Shown: one piece after another, positions 1-8,827 of the stretch | Layout: every line of letters begins with the position of its first letter | How positions within the stretch are numbered: the first letter of the stretch is position 1 | Assembly: GCF_002915175.1 (NCBI RefSeq) | Contig: NZ_NXEJ01000007.1 | Coordinates: 161,256 to 225,255, forward strand | Reading direction: 5' to 3' | From: Agrobacterium rosae | Lineage (GTDB): Bacteria > Pseudomonadota > Alphaproteobacteria > Rhizobiales > Rhizobiaceae | DNA: 64,000 bases | Position numbers and translations under genes: made by a program | The notes under the pieces: generated by a model | The model's database searches: none | The model's input: only the letters and a program-made list of their open reading frames with translations | What the model was told of the DNA's origin: nothing

Positions 1-2
1 CG

Positions 3-677
3 CAGTTGAAACAGGCTGTGGCCGGTGGTCATGACGATCTTGTGCGTGTGCTGGATCGAGAACTTCAGCCGATGATCGCGGGTATCCTGTCATATAGGGC
101 AGAAACCCGCGAGGAAGTGCATATGCAGTTGCAGTTCCTCAACAGTTTGATCCGCGACGAGGCCGAAGATAAATCAAGCGTTACGCGCCGTAGTGCTGAC
201 ATGTCGATGCTGATCGATCGTTATTTCCCCAATTCGAGCGGCAAGGGTGATCGCATCCAACGTCCGACATTACGGCCGACTGATGAGAACGCTGTATTCG
301 AGATGCCGAACCAGCCTCTGTTCAATGAGGCTGTGCTGGATAGTTTGCCGGATCGCATTGGCGTCGTCACCAAGGATTATCGCTATCTGTATGCCAATCA
401 GGCAAACGCGCAGTATTTGAACCGCACCGCGCTATCCATGATTGGCTGTCATGTTTCGGAGTTTGTGGGGGAGGAAAGCTTCAGGACCATGGCCCAGCCA
501 GCGTTCGAAAAATGCTTTCACGGTCATAAGGTCGACTACATCCACAAGGGACGTCGCGATTCCTGCAGTTTCACAACCCGTTGCCGCATGACGCCATTGC
601 GTGGTGGAAACAATAAGATTGTCGGCGCTGTCATCGTTCTCCAAAGCGTTGATGAAGTCGCCCTGAACTGCAATTGA
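3..677 (+). CDS. PAS-domain protein, 5' end outside window
   Basis: The reading frame is open to the left edge, so the true start probably lies upstream; the first in-window candidate is a TTG at 6. The N-terminal third is helical and charged without a recognised fold. Residues about 105-215 (counted from that TTG) look like a PAS sensor domain: the segment around VTKDYRYLYANQA is typical of the PAS core strand, followed by IGCHVSEFVGEE and a final GAVIVLQSV strand. No output domain (kinase, GGDEF, HTH) follows before the stop, so it may signal through a partner. Ligand and partner cannot be read from the sequence. Confidence 0.7.
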   Translation, partial: QLKQAVAGGHDDLVRVLDRELQPMIAGILSYRAETREEVHMQLQFLNSLIRDEAEDKSSVTRRSADMSMLIDRYFPNSSGKGDRIQRPTLRPTDENAVFEMPNQPLFNEAVLDSLPDRIGVVTKDYRYLYANQANAQYLNRTALSMIGCHVSEFVGEESFRTMAQPAFEKCFHGHKVDYIHKGRRDSCSFTTRCRMTPLRGGNNKIVGAVIVLQSVDEVALNCN

Positions 678-681
678 GGGC

Positions 682-1494
682 CTAGCCGCCCGTAAGACTT
701 GCGAAGAATGAGCCCACCGCAGAGACGGCACCGGCGTCCAGAAGCAGTTTCGTCGCCATTGCTAGGCATGAGATCACCAGCAGAGGCCGAATGATTTTTG
801 CGCCGTTGTTCATGGCAAGTCGCGAACCCATCTGCGCGCCCAGAAACTGCCCCAAACCCATGACCAGTCCCAGCTTCCATAAGATTGCGCCGCTGAGTGT
901 AAAGACGAGGAAGCCGCCGAAGTTCGAGCCGAGGTTGAGAAGCTTGGTGTGAGCCGTTGCCTTCAACATACCGAAGCCCGCCAACCCGACAAATGCCAGC
1001 ATGTAAAACGAACCGGCCCCTGGCCCGAAAATGCCATCGTAGAAACCCACCAGTGGAACGACGGTCAGGCCGAATACGAGGGGCCTTACGCGTTGGTGAC
1101 TATCCAGATCGCTGAGGTTGGGTTTGAAGGCAAAATAAAGGGCTATCGCGATCAGCAAAAACGGCATGATGGCTCGCAGAACATCAGGCGGCACGAACGA
1201 CGCCGTCAAGGCCCCGAAGACACCGCCTAAGAGTGCCATCATTGCCATGGGGAATTGCTTTTTTAGGTCCACATGGCCTCGACGCGCGTAGGCGATGGTG
1301 GCTGATGCCGAGCCGAACTGCGCCTGCAATTTGTTCGTTCCCAAAACCTCAAGCGGCGGAACGCCCAGGATGAGCATGGCAGGGATGACGATCAACCCGC
1401 CACCACCGGCAATCGAATCCACAAAGCCTGCGAAAATGGCCACCAGAAAAAGGATGAGAAAAAGCTGAAGAGCGACATCGTGCACGGGGAGCAT
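682..1494 (-). CDS. TSUP (TauE/SafE) family membrane exporter
   Basis: A 270-residue, strongly hydrophobic protein with the family layout: two halves of membrane helices, each with a glycine-rich motif. SIAGGGGLIVIPAML is near residues 27-41 and DGIFGPGAGSFYM near residues 153-165, followed by a KATAHTKLLNLGSN loop. TSUP proteins move small organosulfur or sulfite-type anions across the inner membrane; the substrate here cannot be inferred. It ends 4 bp from the PAS gene on the opposite strand (convergent) and starts divergently from the nucleoside hydrolase gene. Confidence 0.88.
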   Translation of the reverse strand: MLPVHDVALQLFLILFLVAIFAGFVDSIAGGGGLIVIPAMLILGVPPLEVLGTNKLQAQFGSASATIAYARRGHVDLKKQFPMAMMALLGGVFGALTASFVPPDVLRAIMPFLLIAIALYFAFKPNLSDLDSHQRVRPLVFGLTVVPLVGFYDGIFGPGAGSFYMLAFVGLAGFGMLKATAHTKLLNLGSNFGGFLVFTLSGAILWKLGLVMGLGQFLGAQMGSRLAMNNGAKIIRPLLVISCLAMATKLLLDAGAVSAVGSFFASLTGG

Positions 1495-1661
1495 TCCAGG
1501 AGGGTGATGGTGACGCCGCTTCTCTCACCGAATTATGCTTGTTGCAACGGTTTTCGTGTCTTGCGTCGAGGGCATTGCGCGGATTGTGCGTCCGTTTATG
1601 GTGCATTCGCTGTTTCGTCGTTCGTGGGCGATTCTGCTCTAGATGAATTTGAGGACATGGC

Positions 1662-2621
1662 ATGCATAAGGTAATTTTCGACACGGACCCCGGCATCGAC
1701 GACGCAATGGCGTTGCTGTTTCTGCATCGCCACCCGGATATCGATCTGGTTGGTGTCACGACGGTTTTCGGCAATGCTCCGCTCGATATTACCACCCGCA
1801 ATGCGTTGTTCCTCAAGCAGCAATGGGGCATGACGGCACCGGTGGCCAGAGGTGCAGGCGTCACGTTCGATCCATCCCGCCCGGAAGGTCATTGGCCGAC
1901 TTTTATCCATGGCGAAGACGGCCTCGGCAATATCGGTGTTCCCGATACGATTGATCTGCCGCTGGATCCACGCCCGGCGCATCACTTCATTATCGATACC
2001 GTCAAAGCAAACCCGGGTGAGGTGACGCTGATCGCCGTCGGCCGCATGACGAACCTCGCCTTGGCGCTGCGTGAAGACCCGGATTTTGCGACTTTGGTCA
2101 AGCAGGTCATCATCATGGGTGGCGCTTTCGATATCAACGGCAATGTCAGCCCCGCGGCAGAAGCCAATATTCATGGCGATCCTGAAGCCGCAGACCTGGT
2201 TTTCACTGCGCCGTGGCGCGTGACGGTCGTTGGCCTCGATGTGACGACGCGCACGGTCATGACATCGAAATTCATGGACGAGATGGCGAAGGAGGGCGGG
2301 GCACCCGTCCAGCTTCTGTCGGATTTGTCGCAGTTCTACATCGAGTTTTACAATCAGCGTACCGGCGACGGCATGGTGGTGCATGACAGCTGCGCCTGCG
2401 TCTACCTGACCAACCCCGAACTTTTCGACACCCGCAGCGGTGCGATTCGCGTCGTGTGCGGCGGTATTGCCGATGGCCAGACGATCCAGAAGCCGGACGG
2501 TGTCGGTTTTCCGCCTGGGAAATGGGATGGGCATCCAAGCCAGCTCGTCTGTACCAATATCCAGCCTGATCGTGTGCTTTCGGTCATCCGTTCGACAATT
2601 GTGCATGGCGAGCGCGGCTGA
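1662..2621 (+). CDS. Inosine/uridine-preferring nucleoside hydrolase
   Basis: The 319-residue protein starts almost at once with the calcium-binding aspartate cluster DTDPGIDDA (residues 7-15), the hallmark of nucleoside N-ribohydrolases. Other family landmarks are GEDGLGN (about 86-92), NIHGDPEAAD and the late VVHDSCA histidine segment. These enzymes cleave ribonucleosides to base plus ribose for salvage in the cytoplasm. The ATG start has GAGG at 1651-1654. It is monocistronic by spacing, with about 246 bp before the next gene. Specificity (purine or pyrimidine) is not resolved. Confidence 0.9.
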   Translation: MHKVIFDTDPGIDDAMALLFLHRHPDIDLVGVTTVFGNAPLDITTRNALFLKQQWGMTAPVARGAGVTFDPSRPEGHWPTFIHGEDGLGNIGVPDTIDLPLDPRPAHHFIIDTVKANPGEVTLIAVGRMTNLALALREDPDFATLVKQVIIMGGAFDINGNVSPAAEANIHGDPEAADLVFTAPWRVTVVGLDVTTRTVMTSKFMDEMAKEGGAPVQLLSDLSQFYIEFYNQRTGDGMVVHDSCACVYLTNPELFDTRSGAIRVVCGGIADGQTIQKPDGVGFPPGKWDGHPSQLVCTNIQPDRVLSVIRSTIVHGERG

Positions 2622-2867
2622 TTGGTCGCGCGCGCTGCCAAACGCGGCGTCTTGCCTTGCATTTTTGAAAAAACTCGCGTTATGCAGGTTTTGCAGGCCG
2701 CGTTCATTTTGCTGGCTGCGACCGCTTGCGGAAAACCAATTCGTGTTTTTCAGCACATGCGTTACACTTAAATGATACGGGTCCGATGTGTTCGTGTCGG
2801 CTGTATTTGAAACCAAAAAACGAATGTTATGTGAGCCGCTAATTTGGCTCATTTCCACGAGGAAAAG

Positions 2868-4088
2868 ATGGAAGAGTTTCACAAGGTCAAGCGTCTGCCG
2901 CAATACGTGTTCGAACAGGTCAACCGTTTGAAAGCGAGCGCGCGAGCGGGCGGAGCCGACATTATCGACCTTGGCATGGGCAATCCCGACCTTCCGACAC
3001 CGAAGGCCATTGTCGATAAGCTGTGCGAAGTGGTTCAGGATCCACGCACACACCGTTACTCGTCCTCCAAGGGCATTCCCGGTCTTCGCCGTGCGCAGGC
3101 GGGCTATTACGCCCGCCGTTTCGGCGTGAAGCTGAACCCCGATACGCAGGTTGTCGCCACGCTGGGCTCCAAGGAAGGCTTTGCCAATATGGCGCAGGCC
3201 ATCACGGCACCTGGCGATGTCATTCTTTGCCCGAACCCGACCTATCCGATCCATGCGTTTGGCTTTCTGATGGCGGGTGGCGTTATCCGCTCGATGAATG
3301 TCGAGCCGGACGAAACCTTCTTCGGCCCGCTCGAGCGCGCTGTCCGCCACTCCATTCCCAAGCCGCTTGCGCTGATCATCAACTACCCGTCGAACCCAAC
3401 GGCGCACGTCGCATCGCTGGATTTCTATCGCGACATCATTGCTTTCGCCAAGAAGCATGATCTGATCGTGTTGTCGGACCTTGCCTATTCCGAAATCTAC
3501 TTCGACGACGCCAACCCGCCGCCATCCGTTCTGGAAGTGCCGGGTGCGATGGACGTTGCGGTGGAATTCACCTCCATGTCCAAGACCTTCTCGATGCCTG
3601 GCTGGCGTATGGGCTTTGCAGTCGGCAACGAGCGGCTGATTTCGGCCCTGACGCGTGTGAAATCCTACCTGGATTACGGCGCATTCACGCCTATTCAGGT
3701 TGCGGCCACCCACGCATTGAACGGTGATGGTTCCGATATCGCTGAAGTGCGTAGCGTCTATCGTCGCCGCCGCGATGTCATGGTCGATACGTTCGGAAAG
3801 GCCGGTTTCGAGGTTCCACCTCCAGCGGCCACCATGTTCGCATGGGCAAAAATTCCGGAAAAATTCCGCCACCTCGGCTCTCTGGAGTTTTCCAAACTCC
3901 TCGTGGAGAAGGCCGATATTGCCGTCGCTCCCGGCGTCGGCTTTGGCGAAATGGGCGACGATTACGTTCGCCTTGCGCTTGTTGAAAACGAGCATCGAAT
4001 TCGCCAGGCAGCGCGCAATTTGAAGCGCTTCCTGTCGACAGCGGACGATACGTTGCACAACGTCGTTTCGCTCAACGCCCATCGTTAA
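2868..4088 (+). CDS. AlaC-type class I/II aminotransferase (alanine / LL-diaminopimelate aminotransferase family)
   Basis: A fold-type I PLP enzyme of about 406 residues. NYPSNPTA contributes the conserved Asn, SDLAYSEIYFD the Asp/Tyr that hold the PLP ring, and SMSKTFSMPGWRMGF the Schiff-base lysine. From memory the sequence resembles E. coli AlaC along its length (RLPQYVF start, MGNPD, KSYLDYGAFTPIQ). Rhizobial members are often annotated LL-diaminopimelate aminotransferase; both readings fit. An in-frame TTG at 2844 would add 8 residues, but the ATG at 2868 has a GAGG site at 2858-2861 at good spacing. It lies 63 bp upstream of homoserine dehydrogenase, so an aspartate-family or alanine role and cotranscription are plausible. 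Confidence 0.85.
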   Translation: MEEFHKVKRLPQYVFEQVNRLKASARAGGADIIDLGMGNPDLPTPKAIVDKLCEVVQDPRTHRYSSSKGIPGLRRAQAGYYARRFGVKLNPDTQVVATLGSKEGFANMAQAITAPGDVILCPNPTYPIHAFGFLMAGGVIRSMNVEPDETFFGPLERAVRHSIPKPLALIINYPSNPTAHVASLDFYRDIIAFAKKHDLIVLSDLAYSEIYFDDANPPPSVLEVPGAMDVAVEFTSMSKTFSMPGWRMGFAVGNERLISALTRVKSYLDYGAFTPIQVAATHALNGDGSDIAEVRSVYRRRRDVMVDTFGKAGFEVPPPAATMFAWAKIPEKFRHLGSLEFSKLLVEKADIAVAPGVGFGEMGDDYVRLALVENEHRIRQAARNLKRFLSTADDTLHNVVSLNAHR

Positions 4089-4151
4089 GGGCATCCAACC
4101 GGGTGGCCGTTTCCGGCCACCTCTTCACGTCAGCAAATCAGGAATATACCA

Positions 4152-5462
4152 ATGGCAGATTCATTGAGAATCGGCATAGCGGGACTCGGCACTGTCGGCT
4201 CTTCGCTCGTGCGCATCCTCCAGCAGAGAAGCAACGAACTTGCAATTACCTGCGGACGCGCAATTGAGATTATTGCAGTCAGCGCACGCGACCGTTCGCG
4301 TGATCGCGGTCTTGATCTCAAGGGTATTACCTGGTTTGACACGCCTGAAGAGATGGCGGCAAAAGCCGAAATTGACGTTTTTGTAGAGCTGGTCGGCGGT
4401 GCCTCCGGTACCGCGGAAAAGGCCGTGCGGGCCGCGCTGTCACGCGGTCTCCACGTGGTGACAGCTAACAAGGCGTTGCTTGCCAAACACGGCGTTGAGC
4501 TTGCCATTCTCGCGGAAGAGAGAGGCGCGCTGCTGAACTTCGAAGCAGCTGTCGCCGGTGGCATTCCCATCATCAAGGCCCTGCGTGAGTCGCTGACCGG
4601 CAACCATGTGTCGCGCATCTACGGCATCATGAACGGCACCTGCAATTACATCCTGACCAAGATGGAAAAGGAAGGCTTGTCCTTCGAGGCGTGCCTCAAG
4701 GAAGCGCAGCGGCTTGGTTACGCCGAAGCCGATCCAGCCTTCGATATCGAGGGCAATGATACCGCTCACAAACTGGCAATCCTCACCACACTTGCCTTTG
4801 GCTCCAAGATTGCAGCTGATGACATCTATCTCGAAGGCATCTCCAATATCTCGATCGAGGATATTCAGGCGGCTGCTGATCTCGGTTATCGCATCAAGCT
4901 GCTGGGCGTTGCGCAGGTAACGGAATCAGGCATCGAACAGCGTGTACACCCGACCATGGTACCGCTGGATTCAGTCATTGCGCAGGTGGATGGCGTGACC
5001 AACGCTGTTGCTGTCGAATCGGACATTCTCGGTGAACTGCTGATGGTTGGACCCGGCGCAGGTGGCAATGCCACGGCGTCCGCTGTTCTGGGTGACATCG
5101 CAGACATCGCTAAGAGCCGCCCGGGCGTGCAGCAGGTACCGGTGCTTGGCCGTCCGGCAAAGTCGCTGACCGAATACCGTCGCGCCAAGATGAAGAGCCA
5201 CGAAGGCGGTTACTTCATTCGCCTGACGGTGAAGGACAAGGCCGGCGTTTTTGCCAGCATCGCAACGCGCATGGCGGAAAACAATATCTCGCTGGAATCC
5301 ATCGTCCAGCATTCTCGCGTTCCCGTCGAGGGCGGTGCGCAGACGATCATCCTCGTTACCCACGCAACGATGGAAGACGCTATCCGCAAAGCCGTCAAAG
5401 GCATAAAGAGCGAAAAATACCTGGTGAACGAACCGCAGGTCATTCGCATCGAACGGACCTGA
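4152..5462 (+). CDS. hom: Homoserine dehydrogenase
   Basis: A 436-residue monofunctional enzyme reducing aspartate semialdehyde to homoserine, the branch point to threonine and methionine. The dinucleotide-binding loop GIAGLGTVGSS is at residues 8-18, ANKALLAKHG near 105, and the catalytic-domain signature GIMNGTCNYILTKM near 157-170. The C-terminal about 80 residues (from YFIRLTVKDKAGVFA) form an ACT domain, consistent with feedback control by threonine. It follows the AlaC-type gene on the same strand and is closed by a strong intrinsic terminator. Confidence 0.96.
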   Translation: MADSLRIGIAGLGTVGSSLVRILQQRSNELAITCGRAIEIIAVSARDRSRDRGLDLKGITWFDTPEEMAAKAEIDVFVELVGGASGTAEKAVRAALSRGLHVVTANKALLAKHGVELAILAEERGALLNFEAAVAGGIPIIKALRESLTGNHVSRIYGIMNGTCNYILTKMEKEGLSFEACLKEAQRLGYAEADPAFDIEGNDTAHKLAILTTLAFGSKIAADDIYLEGISNISIEDIQAAADLGYRIKLLGVAQVTESGIEQRVHPTMVPLDSVIAQVDGVTNAVAVESDILGELLMVGPGAGGNATASAVLGDIADIAKSRPGVQQVPVLGRPAKSLTEYRRAKMKSHEGGYFIRLTVKDKAGVFASIATRMAENNISLESIVQHSRVPVEGGAQTIILVTHATMEDAIRKAVKGIKSEKYLVNEPQVIRIERT

Positions 5463-5490
5463 TCGTCTGATTTCACGATATGACATGGAA

Positions 5491-5520
5491 GCCATCGGCG
5501 GTAGCGTCGGTGGCTTTTTT
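5491..5520 (+). terminator. Intrinsic terminator after hom
   Basis: A 10-bp stem (5491-5500 with 5505-5514, two G-U pairs), 4-nt loop, then six T. It separates hom from the ECF cassette. Confidence 0.85.
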
Positions 5521-5573
5521 GTATTTTTGCTCCGTATCTGCCATCAGCACCCTGTAAAAAAACTGCTGCACCT

Positions 5574-5600
5574 TGTCGGCAGGCGCGTTACGTCTTCGTC
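5574..5600 (+). promoter_or_regulatory. Candidate ECF42-type promoter of the DGPF-sigma unit
   Basis: TGTCG (5574-5578), 18 bases, then CGTC (5597-5600), with the ribosome site and ATG close behind. The identical arrangement occurs at 7255-7281 before the AHSA1 gene. From memory, ECF42 promoters have TGTCGA at -35 and CG(A/T)C at -10, which both sites fit except for the sixth base. Inferred, not experimentally known here. Confidence 0.6.
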
Positions 5601-5623
5601 TTAGAACGGAGAAGGAGAGTGAG

Positions 5624-5998
5624 ATGCATTACGCGATTCTGTGTTACGCCGATGAGGAAGCCGTCTTCGCCTGGTCAAAGGAAGAAGAGGAGGCTGTCAT
5701 GGGCAAGCTCTATGCGGTGCAGGAACCGCTGGCCAAGGCTGGCAAGCTGGGACCCACAGGGCGGCTGATGCCGACCACGACAGCCACGACCGTTCGCAAG
5801 GGCAAGCAGGAACCGTTGGTGCTGGATGGCCCCTTTGCCGAAACGAAGGAAGTGCTATTGGGTTTTTACACCGTGGATGTGGAAAATCTGGATGAGGCAG
5901 TCGATTTCGCCAAGCAACTGTCCGCTGCCAATCCGGGCTCTACCTCCTACGAAATCCGGCCGTTTTACGTCTTCCATCCCACAGGTGCGCCCACATGA
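5624..5998 (+). CDS. DGPF-domain (YCII-related) protein of an ECF42 system
   Basis: A small 124-residue alpha/beta protein starting MHYAILCYADEEAVF. The motif LVLDGPFAETKE (near residues 66-77) is the DGPF signature of YCII-related proteins, which are habitually encoded next to ECF42 sigma factors. The biochemical role of this family is not established. The ATG at 5624 is chosen because AAGGAGAG (5612-5619) sits at ideal distance. Its stop overlaps the sigma-factor start by 4 nt (ATGA), implying translational coupling. Confidence 0.88.
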   Translation: MHYAILCYADEEAVFAWSKEEEEAVMGKLYAVQEPLAKAGKLGPTGRLMPTTTATTVRKGKQEPLVLDGPFAETKEVLLGFYTVDVENLDEAVDFAKQLSAANPGSTSYEIRPFYVFHPTGAPT

Positions 5999-7242
5999 CA
6001 GATATCGCATGGATCGACCTTGCGTTGACGGCCGCGCGACCACAGGCGCTGGGCGCATTGCTGCGTTATTTCCGCGATCTGGACACAGCGGAAGAAGCCT
6101 TTCAAGAGGCCTGCCTACGCGCGGTGCGGACTTGGCCCGAGAAAGGCCCGCCCCGTGATCCTGCAGCATGGTTGATCTTTGTCGGGCGCAACAGCGGCGT
6201 GGATGCCATTCGCAAACATTCGAAATCCGTGCCTTTGCCGGAAGAGGACGTCCTATCCGATCTCTCCGATGCGGAAGCCGATATTGCAGAGCGGCTGGAC
6301 AACTCCCATTACCGCGATGACATTCTGCGCCTGATGTTTGTCTGCTGCCATCCGGATTTGCCGGCAACGCAGCAGATCGCGCTTGCACTGCGCATCGTCG
6401 CTGGCCTTAGTGTCACGCAGATCGCCCGCGCGTTTCTGGTGACGGACGCCGCGATGGAGCAGCGCATTACCCGCGCCAAAGGGCGTGTCGCCAAAGCCGG
6501 TGTACCCTTCGAGAACCCGACCGCATGGGAGCGGCAGGAGCGTTTGGACAAGGTCTGCGCCATGCTCTATCTCGTTTTCAACGAAGGCTATTCGTCGGCT
6601 ATCTCCAACCCGGACAGCATGACGATGTGTGAAGAGGCGATCCGCCTTGCGCGCATTCTGTTGCGCATATTTCCATCCGAAACTGAGATCATGGGGCTTC
6701 TGACCCTGATGTTGTTGCAGCATTCGCGTCGCAACACCCGGTTTTCACCGGATGGTGACATCATTCTGCTGGAAGATCAGAACCGCGACGGCTGGGACCG
6801 GCAGATCATCGATGAAGCGCTGGCGCTGCTGGACAAGGCGATGCGCCACCGCAAACCCGGCCCTTACCAGCTTCAGGCAGCCATTGCTGCTCTGCATGCG
6901 CGGGCAGCCACGGCGAAGGATACCGACTGGTTCGGCATCGACCTGTTGTATCAGGCGCTGGAGCATCTCCAGCCATCACCCGTCGTCACGCTCAACCGGG
7001 CTGTCGCCGTTTCGAAAATGGATGGACCGGAGGCGGCGCTTGCCGTGCTTCAGACGTTGGATGGAAAGCTGGACGCCTATTTCTACTATCACGGCGTTCG
7101 TGGTGGGCTATTGATGCAGGCGGGCAGGGCGGCTGAAGCCCGCGAAGCCTTCGACCGGGCCATCGCCCTTGCCAATACGCCGGCCGAAGCCGCGCATATC
7201 CGCCAGCAGCTGGACAAGCTTGCGCTGGAAAATACGAAATAA
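5995..7242 (+). CDS. ECF42-type RNA polymerase sigma factor with long C-terminal helical extension
   Basis: 415 residues, more than twice an ordinary ECF sigma. Residues about 8-80 form sigma region 2 (LLRYFRDLDTAEEAFQEA, then WLIFVGRNSGVDAIRK). Residues about 105-165 form region 4 (LALRIVAGLSVTQIARAFL with helix-turn-helix, then RITRAKGRV). The remaining 250 residues, beginning RLDKVCAMLYLVFNEGYSS, form the helical SigJ/TPR-like tail of ECF42 factors, with TPR-like spacing near the end (AGRAAEAREAFDRAIALA). No anti-sigma gene is adjacent; in this group the tail is thought to replace one. Coupled to the upstream DGPF gene. Confidence 0.92.
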   Translation: MTDIAWIDLALTAARPQALGALLRYFRDLDTAEEAFQEACLRAVRTWPEKGPPRDPAAWLIFVGRNSGVDAIRKHSKSVPLPEEDVLSDLSDAEADIAERLDNSHYRDDILRLMFVCCHPDLPATQQIALALRIVAGLSVTQIARAFLVTDAAMEQRITRAKGRVAKAGVPFENPTAWERQERLDKVCAMLYLVFNEGYSSAISNPDSMTMCEEAIRLARILLRIFPSETEIMGLLTLMLLQHSRRNTRFSPDGDIILLEDQNRDGWDRQIIDEALALLDKAMRHRKPGPYQLQAAIAALHARAATAKDTDWFGIDLLYQALEHLQPSPVVTLNRAVAVSKMDGPEAALAVLQTLDGKLDAYFYYHGVRGGLLMQAGRAAEAREAFDRAIALANTPAEAAHIRQQLDKLALENTK

Positions 7243-7254
7243 TTTTTGAGTGTG

Positions 7255-7281
7255 TGTCGTGTGGTTGTCTGCTCAGACGTC
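7255..7281 (+). promoter_or_regulatory. Candidate ECF42-type promoter of the AHSA1-DoxX unit
   Basis: TGTCG (7255-7259), 18 bases, CGTC (7278-7281): same two boxes and same spacing as the site at 5574-5600. It lies about 50 bp before the AHSA1 start codon. Confidence 0.58.
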
Positions 7282-7331
7282 CTTGCAGCATCATCATAGA
7301 GATGAACCAAACCAAGCGAAAGGAAACGACC

Positions 7332-7802
7332 ATGAACAATCATCACGGTGCCCACGATCTGGTTCTCATACGCGAATTCGATGCTCCGCGTGAAAAGCTC
7401 TACGAAGCGTGGACCGACCCCAAACTGTTGAAGCAATGGTTCTGCCCCAAGCCCTGGGGTGTGTCCCATGCCGAACTGGATCTGCGTTCCGGTGGCGCAA
7501 GCCTCATCGTCATGGCTGGGCCGAATGGCGAAGTGGTCGAAAATCGTGGCGTCTATCTGGAAGTCGTTGCCAATGAAAAACTCGTCTTCACCGATGCTTA
7601 TACCAGTGCTTGGGTGCCTGCCGAAAAACCGTTCATGACCGGCATCGTTCTGTTCGAAGATATGGGCGATGGCCGCACGAAATATACCGCGATTGCGCGG
7701 CACTGGACGGCAGAAGACAAAACGGCCCATGAGGCGATGGGCTTCCATGAAGGTTGGGGAATGGCCGCTGACCAACTGGCTACCCTCGTTGCAACGCTCT
7801 GA
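7332..7802 (+). CDS. AHSA1/SRPBCC-fold protein of the ECF42 cassette
   Basis: A 156-residue START/Bet v1-like protein. Typical AHSA1 landmarks are LIREFDAPREKLYEAWTDP near the start, LLKQWFCPKPWG, then a C-terminal helix GFHEGWGMAADQLATLV. Such proteins form a hydrophobic cavity; the ligand is unknown. The ATG at 7332 has AAAGGAAA directly upstream, so an in-frame start 78 bases earlier is unlikely. It is separated from the sigma-factor gene by its own ECF42-like promoter and followed at 24 bp by the DoxX-like gene, so the two are probably cotranscribed. Confidence 0.87.
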   Translation: MNNHHGAHDLVLIREFDAPREKLYEAWTDPKLLKQWFCPKPWGVSHAELDLRSGGASLIVMAGPNGEVVENRGVYLEVVANEKLVFTDAYTSAWVPAEKPFMTGIVLFEDMGDGRTKYTAIARHWTAEDKTAHEAMGFHEGWGMAADQLATLVATL

Positions 7803-7826
7803 CGCGAAAAGGGGAGGAATCACCTG

Positions 7827-8246
7827 ATGCCTGACGTTGCTGTTCCAATGCCTCTGCCGCGCTGGCAGAGGCTGACAGGGTCCGTGATGAGCGGTCTTAT
7901 CGTGGCTTTTCTGATTTTTGACGGTGCCATCAAACTCGCGCCCATTGCGCCCGTGACGGAAACGATGGTTGCGCTTGGATATTCGGTTGACCCGTCGCTG
8001 GCGCGTGGCCTTGGCGTCATGACGCTCGCTATCGCGCTTCTTTATGCCATTCCCCGTACATCCTTGCTCGGCGCAATTTTGATGACGGGGCTGCTGGGCG
8101 GTGCAATCGCAACCCATCTGCGTGTCGGAAGTCCGCTGTTCACCCACATGTTCTTCGGTGTCTATCTCGGGCTGCTGGCATGGGGTGGGCTCTATCTGCG
8201 GTCTGAAGCGCTGAGACGTCTCATTCCATTGCGTGGTAAACACTAG
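7827..8246 (+). CDS. DoxX-like inner-membrane protein
   Basis: 139 residues with four hydrophobic helices (about 22-40, 55-72, 76-92, 105-125). The pattern RLTGSVMSGLIVAFLIFDGAIKLA followed by LGYSVDPSLARGLGVM and a THLRVGSPLFTH loop is that of the DoxX-like group. Function is unproven. It sits immediately after the AHSA1 gene, with GGGGAGGA as ribosome site, so it is probably the last gene of the ECF42 cassette. Confidence 0.82.
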   Translation: MPDVAVPMPLPRWQRLTGSVMSGLIVAFLIFDGAIKLAPIAPVTETMVALGYSVDPSLARGLGVMTLAIALLYAIPRTSLLGAILMTGLLGGAIATHLRVGSPLFTHMFFGVYLGLLAWGGLYLRSEALRRLIPLRGKH

Positions 8247-8317
8247 GCTGTAAATGAGGGTGTGCTGGTCGAATCACGCTTCCGGTGCTTTATTTGCGGT
8301 AGTTGTGGGGACGTTGT

Positions 8318-8827
8318 TTGATCAGTATTCGCCCGGCGAGAGAAGGAGACGCAGCGGTGCTGGCGGCCATCGGTTTGCGGGCGTGGGCAAACGCGACATC
8401 GGCTCTGGGGGTGACGGAAGAGTTGCGCGAAAATGCGCGGGCCGCATTTGAGAATTTCACGCATTCGTCGAGGCTCGCCATCACTGTGGCTGAGGTGGAT
8501 GGCGCAATCGCTGGCTGGGCCGCGCGCGAACATTTCGATGAGACCATTACGGATTTCTGGATCGATCGGGTCTATAAGCGCCAAGGCGTCGGTACTGCGC
8601 TTTTAAGCGAGATCGAGCGGCAGATCGTGGACCGCGGTTTTCCGGTCGGTATGCTGGAAAGCCATGCCCAGAACCATCAGGCGGTCTCGTTTTTTCGCAA
8701 ACATGGATACGCCGTCAGTTGGTTTTCCATGAAATATTCTGCAAAGCTGGACCGCGACGTGCAATCCATGGGTCTTCAAAAGCAGCTGGTGACGATGGAA
8801 ACAGGTGGCTATGGCTTCGGTTTTTGA
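8318..8827 (+). CDS. GNAT family N-acetyltransferase
   Basis: About 169 residues. ISIRPAREGDAAVL is the usual GNAT first strand and helix, and KRQGVGTALLSEIE (near 90-103) is the acetyl-CoA pyrophosphate loop, followed by NHQAVSFFRKHGY, the conserved late motif. The substrate is unknown. A TTG at 8318 with GGGGA at 8307-8311 is chosen; another TTG at 8303 is possible. Its last 19 bases overlap the 3' end of the convergent DUF1294 gene. Confidence 0.85.
   Translation: MISIRPAREGDAAVLAAIGLRAWANATSALGVTEELRENARAAFENFTHSSRLAITVAEVDGAIAGWAAREHFDETITDFWIDRVYKRQGVGTALLSEIERQIVDRGFPVGMLESHAQNHQAVSFFRKHGYAVSWFSMKYSAKLDRDVQSMGLQKQLVTMETGGYGFGF

Noticed and set aside
1596..4094. 832-residue open frame on the minus strand
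   Set aside because: It runs antisense through the nucleoside hydrolase and aminotransferase genes, has no family features, and is rich in His/Arg as expected of a shadow frame in GC-rich DNA.
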